Assembly (NCBI RefSeq): GCF_000719865.1
Contig: NZ_JOID01000006.1
Location: 124,001-188,000, forward strand
Length of the DNA: 64,000 nucleotides
Direction: 5' to 3'
Source of the DNA: Streptomyces albus subsp. albus
GTDB lineage: Bacteria; Actinomycetota; Actinomycetes; Streptomycetales; Streptomycetaceae
The translations under genes were made by a program, and so were the position numbers. Shown in pieces: positions 34,234 to 41,458 of the stretch. The notes below the pieces were generated by a model. It worked only from the letters and a program-made list of their open reading frames with translations. It was not told where the DNA came from and searched no databases. Position 1 is the stretch's first letter. Each line of letters opens with the position of its first letter.

Positions 34234-34920
34234 TCAGGAGGTTGCGGCAGTCCGACTCTGTCTGCCTTGGTGCATCCAGGCGATGACGTCGCATACGCGC
34301 AGGACGCCGATGCCTTCGCCGAGACCCGCCTGGTGACGGAGACGGACCAGTTGGTCGTGGAAGGTGCCGTTGTCCGCTCGCAGGGCCGCTGCCAGAGAGG
34401 CCCAGAAGAACTGATCGTTCGTCGGTCGCTGAAAGAACTGCTTGACACGGATGTCGTAGACCGGAATCAGGTGCGGGCGCTTGCGAGCAAGCAGCTTGCC
34501 CGCGATGACCGGACCGCTACCGTCGGGCTTGTTCGGGTAGCCCTTGCCGGCCAGACGTTCCCACAGCTCCCAGGCGGGCCCGCCCTCTGCGATGAGGGCA
34601 TCGCTTCCAGGATCTTCCAGCCGGGCGTCACGAGGGATGAGTGACAGTAGTCGCGCCCAGTGCCCGTCGGGATCGGTGAGCAAGTTGACCGCCCCGTGTG
34701 GCTTGAGGGAAACCTCGAGCATCGTCAGGGCCACCAAGTCGTTGGTGTCGAAGCGATCGGCGACGTGCTCGGCGTCACCGCCTCCACCGAGGCTCTCGAA
34801 GTAGGCGCCGGAGTAGAACAGGTCGCCGATGGAGCGTCGGCGGGTGAAGAAGTACTCCTTGAGCAGGCGTACGGCGTTCTCTTCGTCCCAGTAAATCTAC
34901 GGGATCTTCAGTCGGGTCAC
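34234..34920 (-). pseudogene. DUF6308-like protein gene with an early in-frame TAG
   Basis: The frame reads GTG (34918-34920) VTRLKIP, then TAG at 34897-34899, then continues IYWDEENAVRLLKEYFFTRR, FYSGAYFESLGGGGDAEHVA, DRFDTNDLVALTMLEVSL without interruption to the stop at 34234. The body matches DUF6308 (GPVIAGKLLARKRPHLIPVYD; C-terminal LRVCDVIAWMH). The coding pattern clearly extends 50 codons upstream of the first internal GTG (34735-34737), so the N-terminus is real and the TAG is a nonsense mutation at codon 8. A shortened product from an internal start would lack a conserved part. No function is known for DUF6308. Confidence 0.7.
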
Positions 34921-35589
34921 CGTGAAGCCCCCAAGTGCCGTGCACGTGACGATGTGTGCGTGCACGGTACACCGGCGAATACCTGCGTGACCCGCAGTCT
35001 CTGCTTCTTCGTCCGGTGGACGCGGCGAGGCTGCTGCGGTGAGTATCGTGCTCTTGCGCATGCGATTACTCGCCATCGGAAGGGCGCAGGGCGGCATGCG
35101 GATCCGTATCGGGTTCTGGATCCCCAGGGGTCCAGCCGGATGCAGGGCCGGACGCGGGGGCGGCCCGAGGTACTTCCGCGTCGCCGGTCGCCGGTGTCGC
35201 GCATTGGGCCGAGCTCCGCGCCCACCTCGGCCCAGCAGCCTCGGGGTCTGCACGCGGACGGTCTGCCGTCGGCATCCCGGAACCCCGCGACCAGTCACCG
35301 AACGGGCAGGTTCAGGACGACCTGGCGGCCATCGACTGGCACGTCCGACACCATCCGGCCGTGCTGCCCGTGCACCTTCGCAGGCTGCTCCCGCACACTG
35401 AACCCGGCACCGAGCCTCTCCGGGGCGGACCGTGACCACCGCCACGTCACTCCATCCGCTACATTCTCAACGATCAGCATCAACAGCTTGGAAGCACCTT
35501 TTTCGCACGGGAGTTGACTTCCAGTATTAGATCGTGAGCGCCGGCGATTACTCGGCGTCATAACTGACTGTGGTCCGGGAGCCTGAGCC
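34921..35589. other. 669-base interval with one possible gene fragment
   Basis: No complete gene is supported. A plus-strand frame ending at the TGA at 35431-35433 reads VAHWAELRAHLGPAA ... QDDLAAIDWHVRHHPAVLPV ... HLRRLLPHTEP and has a protein-like composition, but it has no convincing start and no recognised family. From about 35440 to 35590 the sequence is distinctly AT-rich (acattctcaacgatcagcatc) and may carry the promoter of the genes that follow. Confidence 0.4.
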
Positions 35590-35922
35590 TTGCAGGCGCA
35601 CGTCGACGCCACCGACACAATGAAGATCAGGGGGAGCTGGAAGTCTGTGATGCCGGGACTATTGGGCCCCTTTGTGGAGATCGCCCGGCGAGGTGTCGCC
35701 GGGCAGCTCGCACTCGAAGGGTTTGAGGCGGAGTTCTTGGCGCTTTTCAAAGAGGCCGATGGGCTCTCGGACGAGGAGTTCGGCATCCTGAACCACCTCT
35801 TCTACGTGGTCGAGGATTACGTCCCGGATGCGGCCGATCGGGATCCAGGCGATGCGACAGCTGAGCAACTACTGCACGCGGTGCGGGAGTTTCTGCACCG
35901 CATTGAGGGTGGTCGGCCGTGA
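35590..35922 (+). CDS. Colicin-D-immunity-like protein (orphan)
   Basis: The protein is 110 aa from TTG 35590, or about 100 aa from the ATG at 35620. The region FEAEFLALFKEADGLSDEEF, GILNHLFYVVEDYVPDAADR, ..DATAEQLLHAVREFLHRI has the length, acidity and helix pattern of the Colicin_immun family (colicin D immunity, PF09204-type), including the final D-P/D-x(n)-E-E/Q-L-x-x-x-V motif. Colicin D immunity blocks a tRNA nuclease. No partner toxin is encoded nearby, so it is probably an orphan that protects against neighbours' toxins. The stop overlaps the next gene's GTG. Confidence 0.75.
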   Translation: MQAHVDATDTMKIRGSWKSVMPGLLGPFVEIARRGVAGQLALEGFEAEFLALFKEADGLSDEEFGILNHLFYVVEDYVPDAADRDPGDATAEQLLHAVREFLHRIEGGRP

Positions 35923-36281
35923 AGGAGTGGGCGGACGACGAGTACTGTCTCTACGTCAACGGCGGTGAGTGCTCGGATCTCTGGAGTCTGCTCGCGGACT
36001 GGTCCGACAGTGAGGACGAGCGGGCGTGGGCGAAGCACATTCCGCGCTTCGCCCGTCTCATCGCCTGCTGGAGCCGGCTCGGGTTCATCAAGGTGTTCCG
36101 GTCGGACGAGTGGCCCGCGGACCACACCGGCGAGGAGGTCACCGGGCAGGAGCTGGACGAGCTACTCGCCGATCCCCAGAGCTGGGAGTACACCGAGGAG
36201 CCGACCCGCTGGATCTGCGTGGTCTCCGGCGACCGGGACATCCAGGAGCTGGAGGAAGGGATGTGCGAGCAGGAGCGGTGA
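35919..36281 (+). CDS. Hypothetical acidic protein coupled to the immunity gene
   Basis: This 120-aa, acidic, Trp-rich soluble protein (MKEWADDEYCLYVNGGECSD; FARLIACWSRLGFIKVFRSD; WEYTEEPTRWICVVSGDRD) starts at GTG 35919, overlapping the preceding stop by four bases, so the pair is translationally coupled. No family is recognised. The size, acidity and coupling to an immunity-like gene suggest another immunity protein. Confidence 0.7.
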   Translation: MKEWADDEYCLYVNGGECSDLWSLLADWSDSEDERAWAKHIPRFARLIACWSRLGFIKVFRSDEWPADHTGEEVTGQELDELLADPQSWEYTEEPTRWICVVSGDRDIQELEEGMCEQER

Positions 36282-36401
36282 GCATCGCATCCTGACACCG
36301 TGCGCCTCGGCCGGCCTCTGTCGGCCGGGGCCCACGTACGTCCGGGAACCTCAACTGCCGGCCACCCGGACCCGCAGCCCTGCACTTCGGGAGCATGAAG
36401 A

Positions 36402-36620
36402 ATGATCCAAGTGGAAACGTTGGGGCGGATCGCCTCGGGCGACGAACAGGGACGCTACGTCTTCGTCCAGGAGCTCCCGGACGACCCTCCGAGCTATCTG
36501 GTCCTGACGGCTGCGGACGCGGATTTGAAAGTCGCCGGTGGTGACGAGTGGGTTGAGGATTTCGCCTCTTTGGAGGCCTTCTTCGAGGAAGGTCGTTGGG
36601 TGGTCGAGTGGCTGAGTTGA
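36402..36620 (+). CDS. Small hypothetical acidic protein
   Basis: This 72-aa soluble protein (MIQVETLGRIASGDEQGRYV; LPDDPPSYLVLTAADADLKV; EDFASLEAFFEEGRWVVEWL) has a compact beta/beta/alpha-looking composition ending in the pattern F-E-E-x-x-W-x-V-x-W-L. The ATG at 36402 has only a weak GGGAG further upstream. It may be another small immunity protein of the island. The roughly 345 bases after it (36621-36966) contain no gene I can support. Confidence 0.6.
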   Translation: MIQVETLGRIASGDEQGRYVFVQELPDDPPSYLVLTAADADLKVAGGDEWVEDFASLEAFFEEGRWVVEWLS

Positions 36621-36966
36621 GTGGGGATCACCGCTGGCCAGGCGTGCGGCCCGGCCGCTGCCCTCGATGGTGTAGGCGTGGTCAACGTCCCCATCTGGAT
36701 GTGCGCACCTGCTGCCAGGGCATGGGCACGACCCGCGAACGCTCCGCACACGCCGAAGAGGTGCTGGCCGCACACCTGCGCCACCTCGGGCAACCGGGAA
36801 CCTCCCCGGCGGGTACTACATCGCCGTGTGATCCTCCACGAGGACGGTCCCTGCGAACCGCTCACCCCATGCAGATCACCCGTTCGACCGTGGGCGGATG
36901 CGGAGCGGGATCAGCGTCTCCGCGACCGCCCCCGGCAGACACGGACCTCAGCAGAGAAGACGGAAG

Positions 36967-37451
36967 ATGACCTTGAAGATCAAGTTCACGCCCGACAGCC
37001 GCAGCGACATCGGGTCTGGCTACGAGAAGGCGTGGAAGGCCGGCCGAGTCGACCTGGCAGCTCTCAGCGCGACGGATTTGCGCTATGGATTCTTCGAGTA
37101 CCCGGTCGACCTCATCGTGGATGGTCACGCGTTCCTGTCGGCCGCTCGGCCTCCGCTGATCGACATCATGTTCACTCTGGGGCGCTCGCTGCAAAGCCTG
37201 CGGTCCGCTGGGGCGGCGAAGGTCGATTTCACGGATAACACCTACGTCATCCGGATGCAACTTGTGGGCAGGCAGATAGAGTTCACCTCTACGCCGCGTG
37301 GTGTTCCGACGCCGCATCCCAGCTGCTCGTTCGACGAATACGTCTCCGAGGTCCGGTCATCACCGACGGCGTGGAGTACCTCGAACCTCACCATCCTGCA
37401 CTGGCCCGGAACCCGGCGATGCGTTCACTGCGGGAACTGGCGGACATCTGA
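36967..37451 (+). pseudogene. Frameshifted hypothetical gene of the immunity island
   Basis: ATG 36967 opens MTLKIKFTPDSRSDIGSGYE, KAWKAGRVDLAALSATDLRY and reads well to ..FTSTPRGVPTPHPSCSFDEYVSEVR (about codon 130). There the coherent protein jumps to another frame: ITDGVEYLEPHHPALARNPA, MRSLRELADI and TGA at 37449-37451. One base appears to be missing near 37350-37358. If unshifted the product would be about 161 aa; as it stands, translation runs on in the wrong frame to 37503. The family is not recognised. A sequencing error is possible, but neighbouring genes are also damaged. Confidence 0.6.
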
Positions 37452-37468
37452 CCGCAAGGAAGCCCATG

Positions 37469-37504
37469 CCGATGTCTTGAGACACCCCATTCCGATGTCC
37501 TGAG
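37469..37504. repeat. Two 13-bp near-identical repeats, probable IS end debris
   Basis: ccgatgtcttgag (37469-37481) and ccgatgtcctgag (37492-37504) differ in one base and are followed by gcgagcacactgtcgtcccgg. Such 'gatgtc-tgag' motifs resemble insertion-sequence ends in actinobacteria, and a transposase remnant begins about 20 bases later. Confidence 0.5.
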
Positions 37505-37524
37505 CGAGCACACTGTCGTCCCGG

Positions 37525-37796
37525 TCAATTATCACAAGTCGGAGGCTCCTTCTGGCGCAGGGCGGCGTTCTCCGCCTCCAGCGGTGTCGGCGGCTCGGTC
37601 GGTACCTCCGCCTGGCGGCCTTGGGGCCGGCACGCATCGGCGGCCGGATCCAGTTCCGCAACGTCTTCGGGTTCATCCCCGGATCGGCGGCGACCTGCCG
37701 GGTTGTCGATTCGGCCGCGACGGGTACAGCGCGACTCGGGAGCACCAGCGGGCCCTTCTCGGGTAACGCGACTCGTTGCCGACTCCGACGGAACAT
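37525..37796 (-). pseudogene. IS3-family OrfA remnant
   Basis: Minus-strand pieces in two frames read TTRQVAADPGMNPKTLRNWI and then TPLEAENAALRQKE. These are the helix-turn-helix and the leucine-zipper start of an IS3-type OrfA (usually V-A-x-x-L-G-I-N-P-E-T-L-R-x-W-V ... L-E-x-E-N-A-x-L-R). The frames are shifted relative to each other, the N-terminus is garbled and no OrfB follows. It marks an old insertion at the right side of the island. Confidence 0.65.
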
Positions 37797-37871
37797 GGCT
37801 CCTTCCTTGCGTTTGCAGTCGGTGGCGGCGCCGCCGTCGAGCGGCGTTTCCCCCGAGTTGCGAGGTGTTTG

Positions 37872-38375
37872 ATGGGTAGGTTGCTGGATTCATGCGATAC
37901 GACTGTGTCGGCGAGCTATCGGTTGTTCGGGCTGGTCGACACGACCATGGGGGCTGAAACGTTCGACGATGACGCGGACAGGTCGAAGTGGCTGCTTCCC
38001 GGGCCGGGCCTGGTGTATCTGCAGGTGCCCTCGGAGGTGGGCACGACGGTGATACGTCTGGAGTCGTGGACCACGGCACCGGTGCTGCCGCCCGGTCAGT
38101 GGGCGGGGCGCGAGGAGGTCGAGGTGGACCTTCCTGAGGGCGAGCTCGGTTTACAGACCGTCGACGGCGGGTTGAGGGAGATTCCGCTGGTGTTGCCGTC
38201 ACCAGGCACGTACCGGATGCGGTGGCAGTGGGTGTTCAACCCGGAGACTGGTCCTTTCACCTCTCCTCTGCAGGGTTGTTCCGACGTGTTGGCCACGCCT
38301 GTCGGTCATGAAGCCGCTCTGGGTGGGGAGGACCAGTTCTGTCTGGTTCAGATCTGGCGGACTGCCACTGCCTGA
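37872..38375 (+). CDS. Hypothetical beta-rich protein related to the one at 25967-26497
   Basis: This 167-aa soluble protein has ordered Trp/Gly landmarks: GPGLVYLQVPSEVGTTVIRL, ESWTTAPVLPPG, PLVLPSPGTYRMRWQWVFN and EDQFCLVQIWRTATA. The same series occurs in the minus-strand protein near the integrase, so a shared family is likely. ATG 37872 is used; the open frame extends further upstream but into transposase debris. It ends 55 bases before a DNase-toxin remnant on the opposite strand. An immunity role is possible but not shown. Confidence 0.65.
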   Translation: MGRLLDSCDTTVSASYRLFGLVDTTMGAETFDDDADRSKWLLPGPGLVYLQVPSEVGTTVIRLESWTTAPVLPPGQWAGREEVEVDLPEGELGLQTVDGGLREIPLVLPSPGTYRMRWQWVFNPETGPFTSPLQGCSDVLATPVGHEAALGGEDQFCLVQIWRTATA

Positions 38376-38429
38376 GCCGTGTCGAAGGGACCGCAGGGCC
38401 GCCCCCGAATGGGGACAGCCCTGTCTTGG

Positions 38430-38692
38430 TCTATCGTTTTCTTCCCGATTGATGTAGCGGACGGAGAAGTCGTCCTTGAACTCGTCGCCTTCGTACTGGT
38501 AGCGGGCAGCGCCTTCGGTGGACGAGCGGAACGGGTATTCGTCGCAGTCCTTGCCCTCCGCCGGGGCGCCGGGTGTGTTCTCGTTGCAGTCGAGTTTGCG
38601 GACCGCCTCGTTCTGGTCGTAGCGCTGTTTGGAGGTCGCTCCTGCGGACTCGGCGATGCGGTGCAGCGGGTGCAGCGGGCTTTCGCCGGGCA
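38430..38692 (-). pseudogene. Remnant of a NucA/NucB-type DNase toxin domain
   Basis: In a minus-strand frame without a start codon the sequence reads PGESPLHPLHRIAES, YDQNEAVRKLDCNENTPGAP, EGKDCDEYPFRSSTEGAAR, FKDDFSVRYINREEN. C-D-E-Y-P-F-x-S-x-x-E-G-A and the following D-D-x-F-S-x-R-x-I-x-x-x-x-N are the signature of NucA/NucB nucleases and of DNase_NucA_NucB toxin tips. The N-terminal carrier is absent, and the last part of the domain after the NREEN motif is lost. It is therefore a displaced C-terminal toxin fragment. Confidence 0.7.
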
Positions 38693-38720
38693 GGTTTTTC
38701 CCTTTCGCGGCCGTGGGAGG

Positions 38721-39467
38721 TCACACGGGGTCGTCCGGCAGGCCGGGGGAACGGGCGATCTCCTCCTCGGCGGCTTCGATGATGGCCAGGACGGCGGCCG
38801 CCGCGGCCGCGGGATCGCGGGCCTCGACAGCCCGCACGACGGCGCGGTGGCGCGGCAGCGAGGCCTCCACCGCGCCGGGGGTCCGGGTGCTGACGAGGAA
38901 GCTGTGCTCCAGCGCGATGCCGACGGCGCGCCCCAGCGAGCCGAGGAGACGGTTGCCGCCGGCGTCCAGCAGGGCCCGGTGGAAGGCGATGTCGGCCTCG
39001 ACGTAGCCGCCGAGGCCGGGGTCCGCCGCCGCGGCCTCCATGGCGGCCAGCGAGTCGTACAGGGCTCGTACGCGCTCGGGTCCGGCCCGTTCGGCGGCGA
39101 GGCGCGCCGCCCCGGGCTCGACGATCCGGCGCAGCTCACTCGTGTCGCGCAGCAGGGCCGTGGCGTTCCCGGTCTGCCGCCAGCGCAGCACGTCACGGTC
39201 CAGGTGGTTCCACTGCTCCGGGGGCAGCACGCGCGTGCCGGTGCGCGGACGCACGCGCAGCATCCCCTTGGCCACCAGCGCCTTGACCGCCTCCCGCACC
39301 ACTCCCCGGCTGACACCGACCTCGGCCGCGAGCACGTCCTCCACCGGCAGCGGATCTCCCGGCCCCCACACGCCACCGGCGATGCGCCGCCCGAGTTCGT
39401 CGACCACGCGCTGGTGCATGGTCGGGAAGTGCTGCTCCACGATCTCTGCCCGCCCTCTGGACGCCAT
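38721..39467 (-). CDS. GntR/FadR-family transcriptional regulator
   Basis: This 248-aa regulator has an N-terminal winged helix (residues about 15-82: HQRVVDELGRRIAGGVWGPG, LAAEVGVSRGVVREAVKALV, GMLRVRPRTGTRVLP) and a C-terminal FCD effector domain with its metal-binding pattern (D-x-x-FH in EADIAFHRALLDAGGN; later RHRAVVRAVEARD). It probably responds to a sugar acid and controls the divergent dehydratase operon. A perfect palindrome starts seven bases upstream of its start codon. ATG 39465-39467. Confidence 0.9.
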   Translation of the reverse strand: MASRGRAEIVEQHFPTMHQRVVDELGRRIAGGVWGPGDPLPVEDVLAAEVGVSRGVVREAVKALVAKGMLRVRPRTGTRVLPPEQWNHLDRDVLRWRQTGNATALLRDTSELRRIVEPGAARLAAERAGPERVRALYDSLAAMEAAAADPGLGGYVEADIAFHRALLDAGGNRLLGSLGRAVGIALEHSFLVSTRTPGAVEASLPRHRAVVRAVEARDPAAAAAAVLAIIEAAEEEIARSPGLPDDPV

Positions 39468-39473
39468 TCATCG

Positions 39474-39488
39474 AATCATTCAATGATT
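39474..39488. promoter_or_regulatory. Palindromic operator candidate for the GntR regulator
   Basis: AATCATTCAATGATT is a perfect 6-3-6 palindrome lying just upstream of the gntR start codon, in the divergent gap before the dehydratase operon. FadR-subfamily regulators bind short AT-rich palindromes, so this is a good candidate for autoregulation. Confidence 0.55.
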
Positions 39489-39522
39489 GCGGTACAGGGT
39501 ACGGCCCGCGGGCCCGCACCCG

Positions 39523-39585
39523 GCAACGCCCCATCGCGCAACGCCCCATCGCGCAACGCCCCATCGCGCAACGCCCCATCGCGCA
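39523..39585 (+). repeat. Four tandem copies of a 15-bp unit
   Basis: gcaacgccccatcgc is repeated four times without spacers (39523-39582), then gca begins a fifth copy. It lies between the operator palindrome and the dehydratase start, so copy number would change promoter-to-gene spacing. Confidence 0.95.
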
Positions 39586-39635
39586 GCGGACCGCCATCAC
39601 CGCCACCACGTACGCCGGAGCCACGGGAGTGCCAC

Positions 39636-41372
39636 ATGACCGACGGTCAGCAGACGAGCCGCCGCAGCCAGGCGTGGTTCGGCGCACAGGGCCGCAGCGG
39701 GATGCTGTACCGCTCCTGGATGCGCAACCAGGGGTTCGGGCACGAGGTGTTCGACGGGCGCCCCGTCATCGGCATCGCCACCAGCGCCTCCGAACTCGCC
39801 CCGTGCAACGCCCATCTGACCCGCGTCGCCGAAGCCGTCAAGCGCGGTGTGTGGCAGGCGGGCGGCTTTCCCCTCCAGTTTCCCACCATGGCCACCGGCG
39901 AGACCCTGATGCGCCCCACCGCCATGCTGTACCGCAACCTCATGGCCATGGAGGTCGAGGAGCTGATCCGGGCCAATCCGCTCGACGGCGTCGTGCTGCT
40001 GTCCGGCTGCGACAAGACGACCCCCGCCATGCTCATGGGCGCCGCCAGCGTCGACCTGCCCGCCGTCATGGTCACCGGCGGGCCGATGCTCAACGGCAAG
40101 TACCGCGGCCAGGACGTGGGATCCGGCACCCACGTGTGGAAGTTCGAGGAGGACCTGAAGACCGGGCGGATGACCGAGGAGGAGTGCTTCTTCGCGGAAG
40201 GGTGCATGGCCCGTTCAGCCGGCCACTGCATGACCATGGGGACCGCCTCCACGATGGCCTGCATGGCCGAGGCGCTCGGCATGCAGCTGCCGGGCTCGGC
40301 GGCCTGGCCCGCGGTCGACTCCCGGCGGATGGAGACAGCGCAGGCGGCGGGGCAGCGCATCGTGCGGATGGTGGAGGAGGAGCTGCGCCCCTCGCGGATC
40401 CTCACCCGGGAGGCGTTCGAGAACGCCATCCGGGTCAACGCGGCCATCGGCGGCTCCACGAACGCCATCATCCATCTCACCGCCATCGCCGGCCGCGTCG
40501 GCGTCGAGCTGGGCCTGCGGGACTTCGACGAGCTGGTCCGGGCGGTGCCGACCCTGGTCAACCTGATGCCCAGCGGCGGGTATCTCATGGAGGACTTCTG
40601 CTACGCGGGCGGCCTGCCCGCCGTCATCGCCGAACTGCTCGGCGGCGAGCTGCTGCACGGCGAGCAGATCACGGTCACCGGGCGCACCCTCGCCGAGAAC
40701 GCCGAGACCGCCGAGCGCGTCGGCTCCGAGGTCATCACCCCCCTCGACGCCCCCTTCCAGCCGGCCGGCACCGGTATCGCCGTCCTCCGCGGCAACCTGT
40801 GCCCCGACGGCGCCGTGATCAAGCAGTCCGCGGCGTCCCCGCACCTGCTCACCCACCGCGGCCCGGCGCGCGTCTTCGACTCCCCCGAGGCCTACCACGC
40901 CGTGGCCGACGACCCGGACCTCGACGTCGACGAGAACACCGTCATCGTCATCCGCAACGCCGGCCCCAAGGGCTACCCCGGGATGCCCGAGGTGTCCAAC
41001 GTCCCGCTCCCCGCCAAGCTGCTGAAGGCCGGCGTCACGGACATGGTGCGCGTCTGCGACGGCCGCATGAGCGGCACCGGATACGGGACGGTGGTCCTGC
41101 ACGTGGCGCCCGAGGCCGCCGTCGGCGGACCACTCGCCCTGGTGCGCGACGGGGACCCCGTCGTCCTCGACGTCCCGGACCGCACCCTGCGCCTGGACGT
41201 GGACGACGCCGAGCTCACCCGGCGCCGGGAGGCCTGGCGGGCACCCGCCGGGCGGTACGCCGGCGGCTACGCCTGGCTCTACACCCAGCACGTGGAACAG
41301 GCCGACCAGGGCGCCGACTTCGGCTTCCTGCGCGGAAGCCGGGGACACGAGGTCCCCCGCGACTCCCACTGA
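39636..41372 (+). CDS. Sugar-acid dehydratase of the IlvD/Edd family (XylD-like)
   Basis: This 578-aa Fe-S dehydratase carries the cluster-binding Cys in LSGCDKTTPAM (C125) and AGHCMTMGTASTM (C198), then the conserved NAAIGGSTNAIIHL, MPSGGYLMEDF and DGRMSGTGYGTV. Members convert sugar acids to 2-keto-3-deoxy acids or act in valine synthesis. The next gene is a close XylX-like dehydratase and the locus has a glycosidase and sugar importer, so a pentonate (xylonate or arabinonate) is the likely substrate. ATG 39636 has GGGAG upstream. The assignment to one pentonate is inference. Confidence 0.88.
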   Translation: MTDGQQTSRRSQAWFGAQGRSGMLYRSWMRNQGFGHEVFDGRPVIGIATSASELAPCNAHLTRVAEAVKRGVWQAGGFPLQFPTMATGETLMRPTAMLYRNLMAMEVEELIRANPLDGVVLLSGCDKTTPAMLMGAASVDLPAVMVTGGPMLNGKYRGQDVGSGTHVWKFEEDLKTGRMTEEECFFAEGCMARSAGHCMTMGTASTMACMAEALGMQLPGSAAWPAVDSRRMETAQAAGQRIVRMVEEELRPSRILTREAFENAIRVNAAIGGSTNAIIHLTAIAGRVGVELGLRDFDELVRAVPTLVNLMPSGGYLMEDFCYAGGLPAVIAELLGGELLHGEQITVTGRTLAENAETAERVGSEVITPLDAPFQPAGTGIAVLRGNLCPDGAVIKQSAASPHLLTHRGPARVFDSPEAYHAVADDPDLDVDENTVIVIRNAGPKGYPGMPEVSNVPLPAKLLKAGVTDMVRVCDGRMSGTGYGTVVLHVAPEAAVGGPLALVRDGDPVVLDVPDRTLRLDVDDAELTRRREAWRAPAGRYAGGYAWLYTQHVEQADQGADFGFLRGSRGHEVPRDSH

Positions 41373-41458
41373 CCCCGCCCCGGGGCACCGCGCCCACGTT
41401 CGCGTCACCTCGCGCCCTCTCGCGTCAGCTCGCGCCCCTTCGAAGCCAGGAGAGCATC

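Noticed and set aside
35039..35401. Plus-strand 120-codon open frame
   Set aside because: Arg/Pro-rich and without motifs; another frame in the same interval looks more protein-like but lacks a start.
39636..41372. Valine-pathway dihydroxy-acid dehydratase (IlvD)
   Set aside because: Its direct partner is XylX-like and the surrounding genes handle sugars, so a sugar-acid dehydratase is the better call.
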